NCBI GenBank assembly: GCA_019113165.1
Contig: DXHV01000077.1
Span: 1 to 64,000, forward strand
Source of the DNA: Candidatus Desulfovibrio intestinipullorum
Lineage (GTDB): Bacteria; Desulfobacterota; Desulfovibrionia; Desulfovibrionales; Desulfovibrionaceae
Direction: 5' to 3'
DNA length: 64,000 nucleotides
Positions 1-8,857 of this stretch are shown here, piece by piece (the first letter of the stretch is position 1; every line of letters begins with the position of its first letter). The position numbers and the translations under genes were made by a program. The notes under the pieces were generated by a model. The model was not told the origin of the DNA. It saw nothing but the letters and a program-made list of their open reading frames with translations, and searched no databases.

Positions 1-375
1 GTATATGGAATAAATTTTATTTTTTCCACCCTTGAATATCAGGTTATACGTAAAATTTTTCTTGAAATTAACAACATATTTTGATCGGAAGTTTGTATAT
101 TTTTCTGTAAATGTGCATTTAAAACAGTGTGTGTAACTCTGTGAAAAAATATGGATTGAGAAAACTGTCCCTGGGTTTGTGGAGTAGCAGGGATATGAAG
201 AATATTACAATGTACAAAATTTTTGTTGCATACATAAAGCATCAGCAAGTTTTGTATTGCTTTTGTCTTCCTGAGTGCTGATAAATTATTGGGTCAATGC
301 CTGCCTGCAGATGACCTGACATGATTTTGACAGCCGGGAGAGGATTGTATCCCGTTCATCTTGATGAACAGCAGA
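1..375. other. AT-rich intergenic region at window edge
   Basis: No convincing gene is visible here. The first 290 bases are AT-rich with only a short unsupported reading frame on the minus strand. The region leads into the parS site at 384 and the PHP-helicase gene at 496. Confidence 0.6.
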
Positions 376-383
376 CAGGGCAC

Positions 384-399
384 TGTTTCACGTGAAACA
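384..399. promoter_or_regulatory. parS: parS site (perfect), core of a 32-bp palindrome
   Basis: The 16 bases TGTTTCACGTGAAACA match exactly the classic chromosomal parS consensus bound by ParB/Spo0J proteins. The site is intergenic, upstream of the PHP-UvrD gene. Its symmetry extends well beyond the 16-mer: positions 376-407 form a perfect 32-bp palindrome with CAGGGC/GCCCTG arms. parS sites usually cluster near the replication origin. Confidence 0.93.
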
Positions 400-495
400 G
401 TGCCCTGCGCCTCACACATCTTGGCATGGGGTGCGACCTGTGAAATACTTCGGCAGAATCAAGAGCCTCTGTAGTCTCAGAAGGAGTTTTTCGCC

Positions 496-3400
496 ATGTA
501 CGTTGCTGACCTCCATATACATTCCCGTTTTTCCATGGCCACGAGCAAGCAGCTCACCCTGCCGCATCTGGCAGGATGGGCCATGTGCAAGGGCATACAT
601 GTCCTGGGCACAGGCGATTTTACCCATCCTGCCTGGCAGGCAGAACTGCGGACAGGGCTGGAACTGGATGAGTCGTCCGGCCTGTATCGCCTGAAGGGGG
701 TACCAGACAGGATAGTGACAGACAGGGAAATCGCAGATGCCCGCCCTCCTCTCTTCTGCCTGCAGACAGAGATCAGCTCCATCTACAAGCGTGGCGGCAA
801 GGTACGGCGCATTCACACACTGGTCTTTTTCCCTACTCTGGACGATGTGGAACGGTTCTCCCGCAAGCTTGGACAGATAGGCAACATAGAGTCCGATGGT
901 CGCCCCATACTGGGACTTGATGCCCATGACCTGCTCGAACTGGTCCTTGAAACCTCGGACAGGGGCATCTGCATTCCAGCGCATATCTGGACGCCCTGGT
1001 TTTCCCTGTTCGGATCCCGGTCAGGCTTTGATGCCATTGAAGACTGTTTTGGAGATCTGACACCGCATATCTTTGCCCTGGAAACCGGCCTGTCTTCCGA
1101 CCCTGCCATGAACCGCCTGGTCTCTGCCCTGGATGGCTTTGCCCTCATTTCCAATTCGGATGCGCATTCCGGAGCCAATCTCGGCAGGGAGGCCAATCTG
1201 TTCCTGGGGCAGCCGAGCTACGACGGCATGTTTGCAGCCCTGCGGACTGCTGCCAGGCGTGCACGCAACAGACAGGATGCAGACTACTTTGCAGGAACCC
1301 TGGAAATCTACCCTGAAGAAGGCAAGTATCATCTCGACGGACACAGGGCCTGTCAGGTGGTCATGACACCCGAAGAGTCTGCTGCACACGGGAATATCTG
1401 CCCGGTGTGCGGCAAGCCGCTGACCATTGGTGTGCTGCACAGGGTCTGGGAGCTGGCCGACAGAAAGAAGAACGTAACGCTTCCCGATGAGCCCGAAGTC
1501 CATCCCATCATTCCTCTCCCCTCTGTGCTGGCTCAGATCTACGGTCTCTCAGCCCACAGCAAGAAGCTTCAGGTCAGGTTCCAGCATGCCCTGGAACATC
1601 TTGGCAGCGAGTTTGCCATTCTGGCCCATCTCTCCATTGACGAGATCTCGGCCTACAACCCTGTGCTTGGCGAGGCCATACGCCGCATACGCTGTGGCGA
1701 AATAGCCCTGCAGGGCGGATATGACGGAGAATTTGGCACAATTACCGTCTTTTCTCCCGAGGAGCTGAAGGACTTGTGTCCTGGCAGTCAGGATAGGGCA
1801 GACCTGGCTGCCAGAAGCAGGAAGCAGGCTTGCCGGACAGAGCCAAGGAAGACACAGAAGCTCCTTCCGCCCGAAGGCTTTGCCAGAAGTGAACAGAGCA
1901 CGGCTGGCGGACAAAAGGTGCAGCGCACGGCACCCGGAATGCCACAGGAGGAAGCAGCACAGGGAGGAGAACAGCAGGACGGTCCGACCGGGGAAGATTC
2001 TGGGCTCGGAACCGCTCCCCGATCCCGGGAGCCACAGCAGGCAGGCACAGGGATTAAGCTGACACAGGAACAGGAGGAAGCCTGCACGCATGTCTCCTCG
2101 CCTCTGCTTGTGCTGGCAGGACCAGGTGCCGGCAAGACCAGACTTCTGACCGAACGCATTGTGCGTCTGCTTGATCAGGGCACACAGCCTGAGCGTCTGC
2201 TTGCCCTGACCTTCAGCCGCAAAGCCGGAGAAGAAATCCTGGCGCGTGTGCGGGAGCGGCTGCCAGAGACAGAATTGCCCTTCTGCGGAACCTTTCATGC
2301 CCTGGCCTGGAAGTCTCTGCGCAAGAAGCACTCCACTGCCGTGCTTCTGCCGGACGAACAGGCACAAGGCCTGCTCATGCAGTCCGTGCGCACCGTGCTC
2401 CCGGACCTGGATGACAGGAAGGTGCGCGACTATGCAAACCATATTGAGCTCATGCGCGAGCGCTGCGAGCCCATGGCCAGAGACAGCTCGGAGCGTGCCG
2501 TACTGCGTGCCTACGCGCAGGCCAAGTGCAACAGCACCATCCTGCGCTTCGATTTTACGGATCTGTTGGAAGTCTTCCTCAGGGACCACGAGCTTCAGGA
2601 GAGCATCCGTCCAGAACATGTGCTCGTGGATGAGGTACAGGACCTCTCTCTTCTACAAGTCCGCGTGGTCCAGAGCCTGCTGCCTTTCTCGGGTCAGGGA
2701 TTTTTCGGTATAGGCGATCCTGACCAGTCCATCTACGGATTCAGGGGCGCTCTTTCCGACATTGTGCCTGTTCTCAAAGAACTGTGGCCTGACCTTGCCA
2801 CACGCTCACTGAAGATGAGTTTCCGTTCCAGTCAGAAAATTCTCGATCTGGCCAGCCAGACCATGCACGATGCCCCTTCTTCCGGCCATCTGACAGCGGC
2901 ACGCCCCCTGTCGGCCGTGCTGACCTCCTTTGAAGCGCCCACGCAGGCCATTGAGGAACGCTGGCTTGCCGATCAGATTGCAGGCCTGCTGGGCGCCACA
3001 TCGCACACCCTGCTCGACCTGCAGAAGGACAGATACCCTGGCCTGCCCGGAGACTGCTCTCCTTCCGACATAGCCGTGCTTGTCCGGCTGAAGGCCCAGA
3101 TACCCTCCCTCATGCGGGCCCTGACCCAGAAGGGGATTCCTGTGCAGGCGCCGTCTTTGAACCTGTTCTGGCAGGATGAGGGCATACAAAAGGTGCTGGC
3201 CTTCATGGAGCAGCAAATTCTTGCCGGCAGGCAGACCTTCGGACTCGGATCGCTGCTGAACATCAGCCGGAGCACACAGCCACCGGCAGAACTTGTCCCT
3301 CTGCTCATGCAGCAGGGCGCTCTGACAGAGGAAATCCTGGCAACGCCTGCCTGGGAGCAGCTCGGGAAGGCCTTTGCCGGAGCGGGCAGCTGGGAGCGGC

Positions 3401-3801
3401 TGCTGGAAGAGGTCTGCTGGCAGAAGGAAGTGGATCTCCTGCAGTCAAGGGCGGAGGCCGTGCGTCTTCTGACCATGCACGCGGCCAAGGGACTGGAATT
3501 CAGGGCCGTCTTTTTGCCAGGATTCAATGATGGCCTGCTGCCTCATGGAAGGGCTCTGCTGCGGGGGAGGGAAGAAGAGCTATCCCAAAATGCCCTGGAG
3601 GAGGAACGAAGGCTCCTCTATGTTGCTCTGACCCGGGCCTCGGAAGCGCTCTTTCTCTCCTTTGCCCACAAGCGTACCCTATACGGCCGGGAACTTGAGC
3701 TTCCCGTGTCGCGATTCTTTGCGGACATCTCTTCCCTCTTTGCCAGGAAGCGCATGGTACGGCATGCGCAGAAGACCCTTGTGCAGGGGAGCCTTGTCTG
3801 A
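496..3801 (+). CDS. PHP-domain / UvrD-type helicase fusion protein
   Basis: A 1101-residue protein that joins two modules. Residues 1 to about 430 resemble the PHP-like metal-dependent phosphoesterase family: the N terminus has DLHIHS, an internal SNSDAHSG, and a small CPVCGKP zinc-binding segment near residue 300. After a low-complexity linker (about 430-520) comes a superfamily 1 helicase of the UvrD/Rep type, with Walker A AGPGAGKT near residue 540, Walker B VDEVQD near 712, HAAKGLEF near 996 and LLYVALTRA near 1040. AAGGAG precedes the ATG by about 10 bases. The helicase half should translocate on single-stranded DNA using ATP. The PHP half could be a nuclease or phosphoesterase, which is inference. 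Such fusions occur in some sulfate reducers as far as I recall. It stands alone, just downstream of a parS site. Confidence 0.88.
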   Translation: MYVADLHIHSRFSMATSKQLTLPHLAGWAMCKGIHVLGTGDFTHPAWQAELRTGLELDESSGLYRLKGVPDRIVTDREIADARPPLFCLQTEISSIYKRGGKVRRIHTLVFFPTLDDVERFSRKLGQIGNIESDGRPILGLDAHDLLELVLETSDRGICIPAHIWTPWFSLFGSRSGFDAIEDCFGDLTPHIFALETGLSSDPAMNRLVSALDGFALISNSDAHSGANLGREANLFLGQPSYDGMFAALRTAARRARNRQDADYFAGTLEIYPEEGKYHLDGHRACQVVMTPEESAAHGNICPVCGKPLTIGVLHRVWELADRKKNVTLPDEPEVHPIIPLPSVLAQIYGLSAHSKKLQVRFQHALEHLGSEFAILAHLSIDEISAYNPVLGEAIRRIRCGEIALQGGYDGEFGTITVFSPEELKDLCPGSQDRADLAARSRKQACRTEPRKTQKLLPPEGFARSEQSTAGGQKVQRTAPGMPQEEAAQGGEQQDGPTGEDSGLGTAPRSREPQQAGTGIKLTQEQEEACTHVSSPLLVLAGPGAGKTRLLTERIVRLLDQGTQPERLLALTFSRKAGEEILARVRERLPETELPFCGTFHALAWKSLRKKHSTAVLLPDEQAQGLLMQSVRTVLPDLDDRKVRDYANHIELMRERCEPMARDSSERAVLRAYAQAKCNSTILRFDFTDLLEVFLRDHELQESIRPEHVLVDEVQDLSLLQVRVVQSLLPFSGQGFFGIGDPDQSIYGFRGALSDIVPVLKELWPDLATRSLKMSFRSSQKILDLASQTMHDAPSSGHLTAARPLSAVLTSFEAPTQAIEERWLADQIAGLLGATSHTLLDLQKDRYPGLPGDCSPSDIAVLVRLKAQIPSLMRALTQKGIPVQAPSLNLFWQDEGIQKVLAFMEQQILAGRQTFGLGSLLNISRSTQPPAELVPLLMQQGALTEEILATPAWEQLGKAFAGAGSWERLLEEVCWQKEVDLLQSRAEAVRLLTMHAAKGLEFRAVFLPGFNDGLLPHGRALLRGREEELSQNALEEERRLLYVALTRASEALFLSFAHKRTLYGRELELPVSRFFADISSLFARKRMVRHAQKTLVQGSLV

Positions 3802-3907
3802 CGGTTTCCTTCATGACCTTCCTTTTTTTTGTTTCCGCTCCCTAAAGTTTCCGGGGCAGGGACCGATAAGAAAGTCAGACAACCTCTGATCTTTTCTGGA
3901 GTGGGTC

Positions 3908-4387
3908 ATGAATCGTTCTCCTCTCATTCTGATCAAGCTTCTTTCCTTGCTCTTTGTCCTTGGCCTGATGACAGGCTGCGGCGCAGGTATCAATACGAAT
4001 TCATCCGAAGCGTCCCCCAAGGCTCAGCTGGCCGTCCGCGATGCGTACTCGCAGATGGGCAAGCCCTATCGTCTGGGTGGAGCTTCTCCACGTCAGGGCT
4101 TTGATTGTTCGGGGCTCATTTACTGGGCCTATGGAAAGAACGGGGTCAAGGTGCCGCGCCGGACAACGGATCAGCTCACTGCCGGTCACAAGGTCGCACG
4201 AAATGCGCCTCTGCCCGGTGACATTGTGGTCTTCCGCATGGGCGGGGCAAGCCTGCACACGGGTATGTACGCAGGCGGCAATGCCTTCATCCATTCTCCG
4301 CGCAAGGGCTCCCATGTGCGCATGGAAAGCCTGACGTCCCCCTACTGGAAGAAGAAGCTCATTTCTATCCGCCGTGTCTCTTCGTGA
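3908..4387 (+). CDS. NlpC/P60 family lipoprotein (cell-wall endopeptidase)
   Basis: A 159-residue predicted lipoprotein. The N terminus has a hydrophobic signal and a lipobox LMTGC with the acylated Cys at residue 24. The NlpC/P60 cysteine peptidase domain fills the rest: FDCSG with the nucleophile Cys67, LHTG with the general-base His117, and FIHSPRKG with a third polar residue at His129. Members cleave gamma-D-glutamyl-diaminopimelate or related bonds in peptidoglycan, here probably from the periplasmic face of a membrane. It is the short single-domain form without targeting repeats. GGAG lies about 6 bases upstream of the ATG. Probably transcribed alone and closed by the terminator that follows. 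Confidence 0.92.
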   Translation: MNRSPLILIKLLSLLFVLGLMTGCGAGINTNSSEASPKAQLAVRDAYSQMGKPYRLGGASPRQGFDCSGLIYWAYGKNGVKVPRRTTDQLTAGHKVARNAPLPGDIVVFRMGGASLHTGMYAGGNAFIHSPRKGSHVRMESLTSPYWKKKLISIRRVSS

Positions 4388-4427
4388 GCAGGCAAGGCTT
4401 GATCATTAGCAACATCTGACCTGTGCA

Positions 4428-4469
4428 GGAAGGCTGTTTTTCCCTGGCGAAAGACAGCCTTCCTTTCGT
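4428..4469 (+). terminator. Rho-independent terminator after NlpC/P60 gene
   Basis: A 10-bp perfect stem GGAAGGCTGT/ACAGCCTTCC is followed by TTTCGTTTTTTTCG. It sits about 40 bases past the stop codon. Confidence 0.85.
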
Positions 4470-4745
4470 TTTTTTCGTTCCTGCAGGGACGATCTGTCTC
4501 AGTGCCCCCTGTCCCATGGACATGGGACTGCCAGGTGGGCAGTCTGCATTTTTTCCAAAAAAGACATTCCTGTAAAAAATAGTGTGTCAGAGTGTCCTGC
4601 AGCCTGCCCATGCCCGATTCCCGGTCCTCTTCCAGTGGGTCGAGAAGAGGACAGAACGCTGAACAGGACGCTTGCCGCAGGCAACGGGGCAAGATATGCT
4701 TGGGACATGCACGTAGTGGCCCGACCATTCCAACAGGAGGATATG
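4470..4745. other. Intergenic region upstream of membrane protein gene
   Basis: About 275 bases with no supported gene. An in-frame extension of the next gene reaches 4584 but lacks a ribosome binding site and looks non-coding. The likely promoter of the membrane protein gene lies here, but no clear -35/-10 pair was recognised. Confidence 0.5.
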
Positions 4746-5606
4746 ATGGAAGAACAGCAGACTGCACGCACACAGAAGGCTCAGAAGGCACAGGAGGCCG
4801 GGACTGGGCAGGAAGAAGGCAAGGCGCAGAAGCTGAAAAAGTCGGCGGTACAGTTCAAGGGTGCCTGGTACGATGAGCGCAACAGGGAAATTGTTGTCTA
4901 CTATCTCATTGCCGTCTGCTTTCTGGAACTCATTGTGGGTGCCATTGCCTTTTTCTACGGTATCACCAATGCCGAGCCGCTTGTGGCAGGCGGTCCCAAG
5001 ATGGCCCGCTTCCCCTGGGTCGGATGGCTTGTGGCAGCAGTGCTGTCCCCTGTCGGCCTGCTCCTTCTTCTGCATCTGTCCGGACAGTTCTTCTCCCGTT
5101 CCCTCAACGGAACCTCTGATCAGCCCTCAGGCAGCGGCGGAACACCAGAAGAAGTCCCGGTGCGGCTGCAGCGCTTTTATGCCATTGTGCGCCATGCGCC
5201 GACCATTGTGATTCTGCTTGCCCTGATAGCCCTGGGCTGTGCCGTCCTCTTTGTGGACAGCGCCATGGAAATGGCCATGGCCGTCGGCGCGGCCCTGAAG
5301 CCGTACATCCTCTGGATCATAGTGGGCGTGGTCGCCTTTCTTGTTGTCTGCTATCTCGGCAGGCTCTGGTTCCTGGCACGGCACAGAAGGATAGAACAGG
5401 AATATGCTTACAGAATGAAAGTCCTGGAGACCACAGGCATTGTCATCATGAACAAGGGCTGTGTCCCCATGCGCTATGAGGATGGCCAGCTGCAGCTTCT
5501 GGCGCAGCCTGATGCCGACGGCCTCAAGGCCCTGCCGGACAAGTCCGACAACGACAGTCCTGCAGAAGAGGACAATGTCGAGGACGCGAAGCTCGTCGGC
5601 AAATAG
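4746..5606 (+). CDS. Hypothetical four-helix membrane protein
   Basis: A 286-residue protein that I do not recognise. The N terminus is polar and rich in Gln, Ala, Lys and Glu (about 45 residues). Four hydrophobic stretches follow: about 56-80, 92-115, 154-173 and 185-210. The C-terminal 70 residues are soluble and end in an acidic tail. The start is chosen for AGGAGG five bases before the ATG at 4746; the adjacent ATG at 4743 is an alternative but too close to the Shine-Dalgarno. It is probably a single-gene unit, since strong hairpins flank it. It could be a conserved Desulfovibrio inner-membrane protein; no function is assigned. Confidence 0.75.
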   Translation: MEEQQTARTQKAQKAQEAGTGQEEGKAQKLKKSAVQFKGAWYDERNREIVVYYLIAVCFLELIVGAIAFFYGITNAEPLVAGGPKMARFPWVGWLVAAVLSPVGLLLLLHLSGQFFSRSLNGTSDQPSGSGGTPEEVPVRLQRFYAIVRHAPTIVILLALIALGCAVLFVDSAMEMAMAVGAALKPYILWIIVGVVAFLVVCYLGRLWFLARHRRIEQEYAYRMKVLETTGIVIMNKGCVPMRYEDGQLQLLAQPDADGLKALPDKSDNDSPAEEDNVEDAKLVGK

Positions 5607-5631
5607 GCGTTCAGGACAACTTTGCAAAAAG

Positions 5632-5672
5632 AAAGGCTGGCAGGAAGGTTTCTTTTCCTGTCAGCCTTTTTC
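5632..5672. terminator. Bidirectional terminator between convergent genes
   Basis: A near-perfect 15-bp stem AAAGGCTGGCAGGAA/TTCCTGTCAGCCTTT with A and T tracts outside. It can serve both the membrane protein gene (plus) and the 83-residue protein gene (minus). Confidence 0.85.
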
Positions 5673-5724
5673 CTTGGTCTTTGCTCAATGAAGAGGCTTG
5701 CCATCCGGCAGTGGACGGGCTCCT

Positions 5725-5976
5725 CTAATGATGATCGGGGCGCTTGCGGAAGGCTTCCTTGAGCAGGGCGCTGTCCTTTTGCGGATCGGCCTTGAGCTGC
5801 AGTTCCGCGTTGCCGCCGTAGCAGTCGAAGGTGCCGTCCGGCTGCAGTTCCACATATCCTGCCGAAAGAACCTTGCCGTAGGGAAGCTGCTCGAACATGT
5901 CCACATGGTCCACGCGCCTTGGAAAGATGAAGGGGACTGCCTGGCCGGAGAAATCTTCAACAATAAGGTATTTCAT
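5725..5976 (-). CDS. Small conserved-looking protein of unknown function (83 aa)
   Basis: An 83-residue soluble protein starting MKYLIVEDFSGQ and ending AFRKRPDHH. It reads like real coding sequence (balanced charge, the motif YGKVLSAGYVEL, a DGTFDCYGGNAEL stretch). It is unrelated to any family I can name. No strong Shine-Dalgarno is visible, so the start rests on reading-frame quality. It lies 145 bases downstream of mltG on the same strand and may be co-transcribed with it. A terminator at 5632-5672 follows. Confidence 0.6.
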   Translation of the reverse strand: MKYLIVEDFSGQAVPFIFPRRVDHVDMFEQLPYGKVLSAGYVELQPDGTFDCYGGNAELQLKADPQKDSALLKEAFRKRPDHH

Positions 5977-6121
5977 CACGTATCGGCGCAAAAGCCCCAG
6001 CCTGCGGGCAGGGGGGGACGCGCCGCCTCCTTGAATTGGGTTCGCTGTCAGGGAATGGAAAGCAGGTTCTTTGTCCAGGAGCAGAAAGGTATCGCTCCCC
6101 TGCCCCTCGCCCGGCACCGGC

Positions 6122-7189
6122 TTACTGGCCGGACTGGGCCTTTCTGCGGTTTCTGAGATACTGCTGCACGGCAATATTGTGTTCCTGCAGGGTCTTGCTG
6201 AACTTGTGCGCGCCTCCATCTGTTATGGCCACAAAGTAGAGGTAGTCATGCTCCTCCGGCTTGACGGCAGCCTTCAGCGCGGAAACGCCGAAGGAACAGA
6301 TGGGGCCAGGGGGAAGACCTGCCTTCTGATAGGTATTATAGGCATTTTTCGGATCGTTCAACATGGACCGGGTGAGATTGCCCCTGAACATTTCCCCCAG
6401 TCCGTAAATGACGCAGGGGTCTGCCTGCAGGAGCATGTTCCTCTTCAGGCGGTTTGTGTAGACGCCGGCAACCCTGGGGCGTTCGGCCGGCACGGCGGTT
6501 TCCTTTTCGACAATTGAGGCCAGGATGACAAGGCGCTGCAGTTCCTTTCTCTCCGGCTTCTTGCCATCGGGCCAACAGGAAGCGGCCTTCTGCCAGAAGT
6601 TGTCCACAAGGCGGCCGGCCACCTTCCAGGCCTGCCTGGGATCCGGAGCCGTCTCGTCCGGCAGCTTGAGCAGGTAGGTGTCCGGCATCAGAAAGCCCTC
6701 GGCCGTGGCGAAGGGAATGCCGTAATGCAGAAGGAACCTGGAATCCTTGAGGACGGCCATCAGTTCGTCATAGGGCGCAAAGCCCCTGTCTGCCAGCAGT
6801 CTGGCCGTCTGCCACAGGGTCAGGCCTTCCGGAATGGTGATGCGGGTCAGCACGGGCTTGCCGTTGACCAGGGTGTCCAACACCCTTTCCGGCAGCCAGC
6901 CGGTACTGAGCTGAAAGCGTCCGGCCTGCAGGGCCGTGGAAGCCTTCTTGTACCGGGCCAGCAGGCGGAACTTGAAGGAACTGGTAATGGCCCCCTTCTC
7001 TTCCAGGGTCACCGATATTCTGGAAAGGGTGGCTCCCGGGGGAATGTCGATATAGATGTCCTTGCCGGGAGTTTCCGGTGCGGTGTTCAGGAAGGTCCAG
7101 GCCGTGTAGCCCACCCATGTCCCGGCAGCCAGGAGGATGCAGAAGGTGGCAAGAAGAAGGTATTTGATGACGTGCCGCATGAGGAACAC
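6122..7189 (-). CDS. mltG: Endolytic murein transglycosylase MltG
   Basis: A 355-residue YceG/MltG family protein. A single transmembrane helix lies at about 8-30, followed by a LysM-like region near residues 44-110 (IDIPPGATLSRI) and the catalytic domain. The family signature ILASIVEKET spans about 222-231 and carries the catalytic glutamate. MltG cuts nascent glycan strands in the periplasm and sets their length. The GTG at 7189 has AGGAG four bases upstream, while the ATG at 7180 is 13 bases away from it, so GTG is preferred. It is followed on the strand by the 83-residue protein, and ruvX ends 35 bases upstream, suggesting a ruvX-mltG operon. Confidence 0.93.
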   Translation of the reverse strand: MFLMRHVIKYLLLATFCILLAAGTWVGYTAWTFLNTAPETPGKDIYIDIPPGATLSRISVTLEEKGAITSSFKFRLLARYKKASTALQAGRFQLSTGWLPERVLDTLVNGKPVLTRITIPEGLTLWQTARLLADRGFAPYDELMAVLKDSRFLLHYGIPFATAEGFLMPDTYLLKLPDETAPDPRQAWKVAGRLVDNFWQKAASCWPDGKKPERKELQRLVILASIVEKETAVPAERPRVAGVYTNRLKRNMLLQADPCVIYGLGEMFRGNLTRSMLNDPKNAYNTYQKAGLPPGPICSFGVSALKAAVKPEEHDYLYFVAITDGGAHKFSKTLQEHNIAVQQYLRNRRKAQSGQ

Positions 7190-7224
7190 CGGACTCCTGT
7201 GGGGAAAGTGGTGAAAGACAAGGG

Positions 7225-7671
7225 TCAGACAGTGCCGTCCAGGGGAAGGGCCTTGTCAGGGGCATGGAGGTAGCTTTCCAGAATGCGGACGGCCGCCTGC
7301 TGATCAAGAACGCTCTTGACGCGACGTGTCCGGACCCTGGCCTCCCTGAGATCGCTTAAGGCTTCTTCGGAACTCAGCAGTTCGTTCATGAACAGACAGG
7401 GCGCACTGATGCGTCGCTGCAGGCGCTGGGCAAAGTTGCGAACCTGACGCGTGGTCAGGCTCTCGGTGCCGTCAGGCTGCAGGGGCAGGCCTATGATGAC
7501 CCTGTCCGGTTTTTCTTCGGCAATGCGCTCTGCCAGGGCGGCCAGAAAGGCCTTGCGGTTCGGAAACCGGGAGAAATCGAGGGTCGTCAGGGGATAGGCC
7601 AGAATATTGTCGGGATCTGTGGCCGCAAGGCCAGTGCGTACCTGGCCGTAGTCAATGCCTATGAGTTTCAT
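7225..7671 (-). CDS. ruvX: RuvX/YqgF family Holliday junction resolvase-like nuclease
   Basis: A 148-residue RNase H-fold protein. The N terminus MKLIGIDYGQVRTGLA carries the conserved catalytic aspartate (Asp7), VIIGLPLQPDGTES is the second conserved block, and LLSSEEALSDL plus SVLDQQAAVRIL the third with the last acidic residue. YqgF proteins act in 16S/23S rRNA 5' end processing and possibly in recombination intermediate resolution. The length is normal for the family. No clear Shine-Dalgarno is seen before the ATG. Pairing with mltG is common in bacteria. Confidence 0.93.
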   Translation of the reverse strand: MKLIGIDYGQVRTGLAATDPDNILAYPLTTLDFSRFPNRKAFLAALAERIAEEKPDRVIIGLPLQPDGTESLTTRQVRNFAQRLQRRISAPCLFMNELLSSEEALSDLREARVRTRRVKSVLDQQAAVRILESYLHAPDKALPLDGTV

Positions 7672-7868
7672 GGTTTGAAAAAGGCAACTGCCCAGCTTGA
7701 TTTTATAAGCATTTGTAATCTCATGCCTGTTTTTACATAATCATGATGATTGTTCATGGTGCCCAATGTAATGGTATAACTATATGAAATCAATAGGTAT
7801 TGACATGTTTTTACGAAGCTGAACAGATACTGAAAAAGAAAGGTGCGGAGACAAGGGGCAATCCGTGT

Positions 7869-8546
7869 CTACAGGGCAAAGAGGTCCAGGATCAGATGGA
7901 AGCTGCCCTTGAGAATGGGCGTGATGATCGGTCCCAGGGCGCCGGAGGCAATGAGAAGGATCAATATGATCAGGCCGTATCTCTCTATGGAAAGGTAAGA
8001 ATAGGCGAGGCGTCCCGGCAGGAAGTAGGAGACGACCTTGCTGCCGTCCAGGGGTGGAATGGGAAACAGGTTGAACAGCGCAAGCCCAAGGTTGATGACA
8101 ATGCCCGTCTGCATCATGGACAGGGCAAAGATGTAGGCGCTGCTGTGCTGGTAGGCCAGCGGCGGGAACAGGGTGATGGTCAGCTTGAGCAGCAGGCCGA
8201 AAAGGAGTGCCAGCAGGACGTTGGCCAGGGGACCGGCCAGGGCCACCAGCATGAGTCCGTGTCTGGGATCGCGGAAGGCCCGGACATTGACGGGCACAGG
8301 CTTGGCCCAGCCAAAGACAAAGCTGCCGCTCAAGCTGGTCAGAACAAACATGAGCAGGCCCACGGGATCGATGTGCGGAAGGGGATTGAGTGTCAGGCGG
8401 CCGTTGAGCTTGGCCGTGTAGTCTCCTTGGCGCAGGGCCATGTAGCCATGGCCGATTTCATGGAGAATGATGCCGAGAAAGGCTGGGATGAAGGCGATGG
8501 AGAAGTTGCGCAGGGCCTGTTCGGTATTGGAGAAGAGATCAAGCAT
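7869..8546 (-). CDS. Site-2 protease family (M50) membrane metalloprotease
   Basis: A 225-residue intramembrane zinc protease of the short M50B type. The zinc site HEIGH is at residues 29-33 within the first helix, and the second motif NLFPIPPLDGSKV lies near residue 157, giving the third ligand (Asp). About five to six hydrophobic segments are visible. There is no PDZ or CBS domain, so it belongs to the minimal group whose substrates are mostly unknown. AGGAA precedes the ATG by five bases. It is 47 bases downstream of the ThiS-like gene on the same strand. Confidence 0.92.
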   Translation of the reverse strand: MLDLFSNTEQALRNFSIAFIPAFLGIILHEIGHGYMALRQGDYTAKLNGRLTLNPLPHIDPVGLLMFVLTSLSGSFVFGWAKPVPVNVRAFRDPRHGLMLVALAGPLANVLLALLFGLLLKLTITLFPPLAYQHSSAYIFALSMMQTGIVINLGLALFNLFPIPPLDGSKVVSYFLPGRLAYSYLSIERYGLIILILLIASGALGPIITPILKGSFHLILDLFAL

Positions 8547-8593
8547 GAAATTCCTAAACTCTGTTCTTGAGGGTCCGTTTGCAGCATCAGGCT

Positions 8594-8857
8594 CTAGCCG
8601 TGCGATATGATGGATCGGACGGTAATGGTCTCGTCGGGCAATATGGCCAGATCCGGGGTCAGCAGGCGTCCGTTGCGGATGACAAGGGCTGTTTCCTCAA
8701 GGTAGCCAAGCCTGTCGAGAAGCTGATGGACAGTCTTGGGCCTGGGGATGATGCTGGTCCGTCCTGAAGGCTGCAGGACAAGGGTAATGGTTGCTCCGGG
8801 ATGCTTTTTGTGGTTCTGCGGAAGGGAAGAAGTGTCGGTCATGGCGTTGCTGGTCAT
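8594..8857 (-). CDS. ThiS/MoaD-like ubiquitin-fold protein
   Basis: An 87-residue protein (82 if the ATG at 8842 is used). The C-terminal 60 residues have the pattern of ThiS/MoaD sulfur carriers: TVHQLLDRLGY, ETALVIRNGRLLTPD, and DETITVRSIIS. Carriers are normally adenylated or thiocarboxylated on a C-terminal Gly-Gly, but this one ends Ser-His-Gly. It could be a divergent carrier for tRNA or cofactor thiolation, or a carrier that has lost activity. No strong Shine-Dalgarno helps pick the start. It may be co-transcribed with the downstream M50 protease. Confidence 0.68.
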   Translation of the reverse strand: MTSNAMTDTSSLPQNHKKHPGATITLVLQPSGRTSIIPRPKTVHQLLDRLGYLEETALVIRNGRLLTPDLAILPDETITVRSIISHG

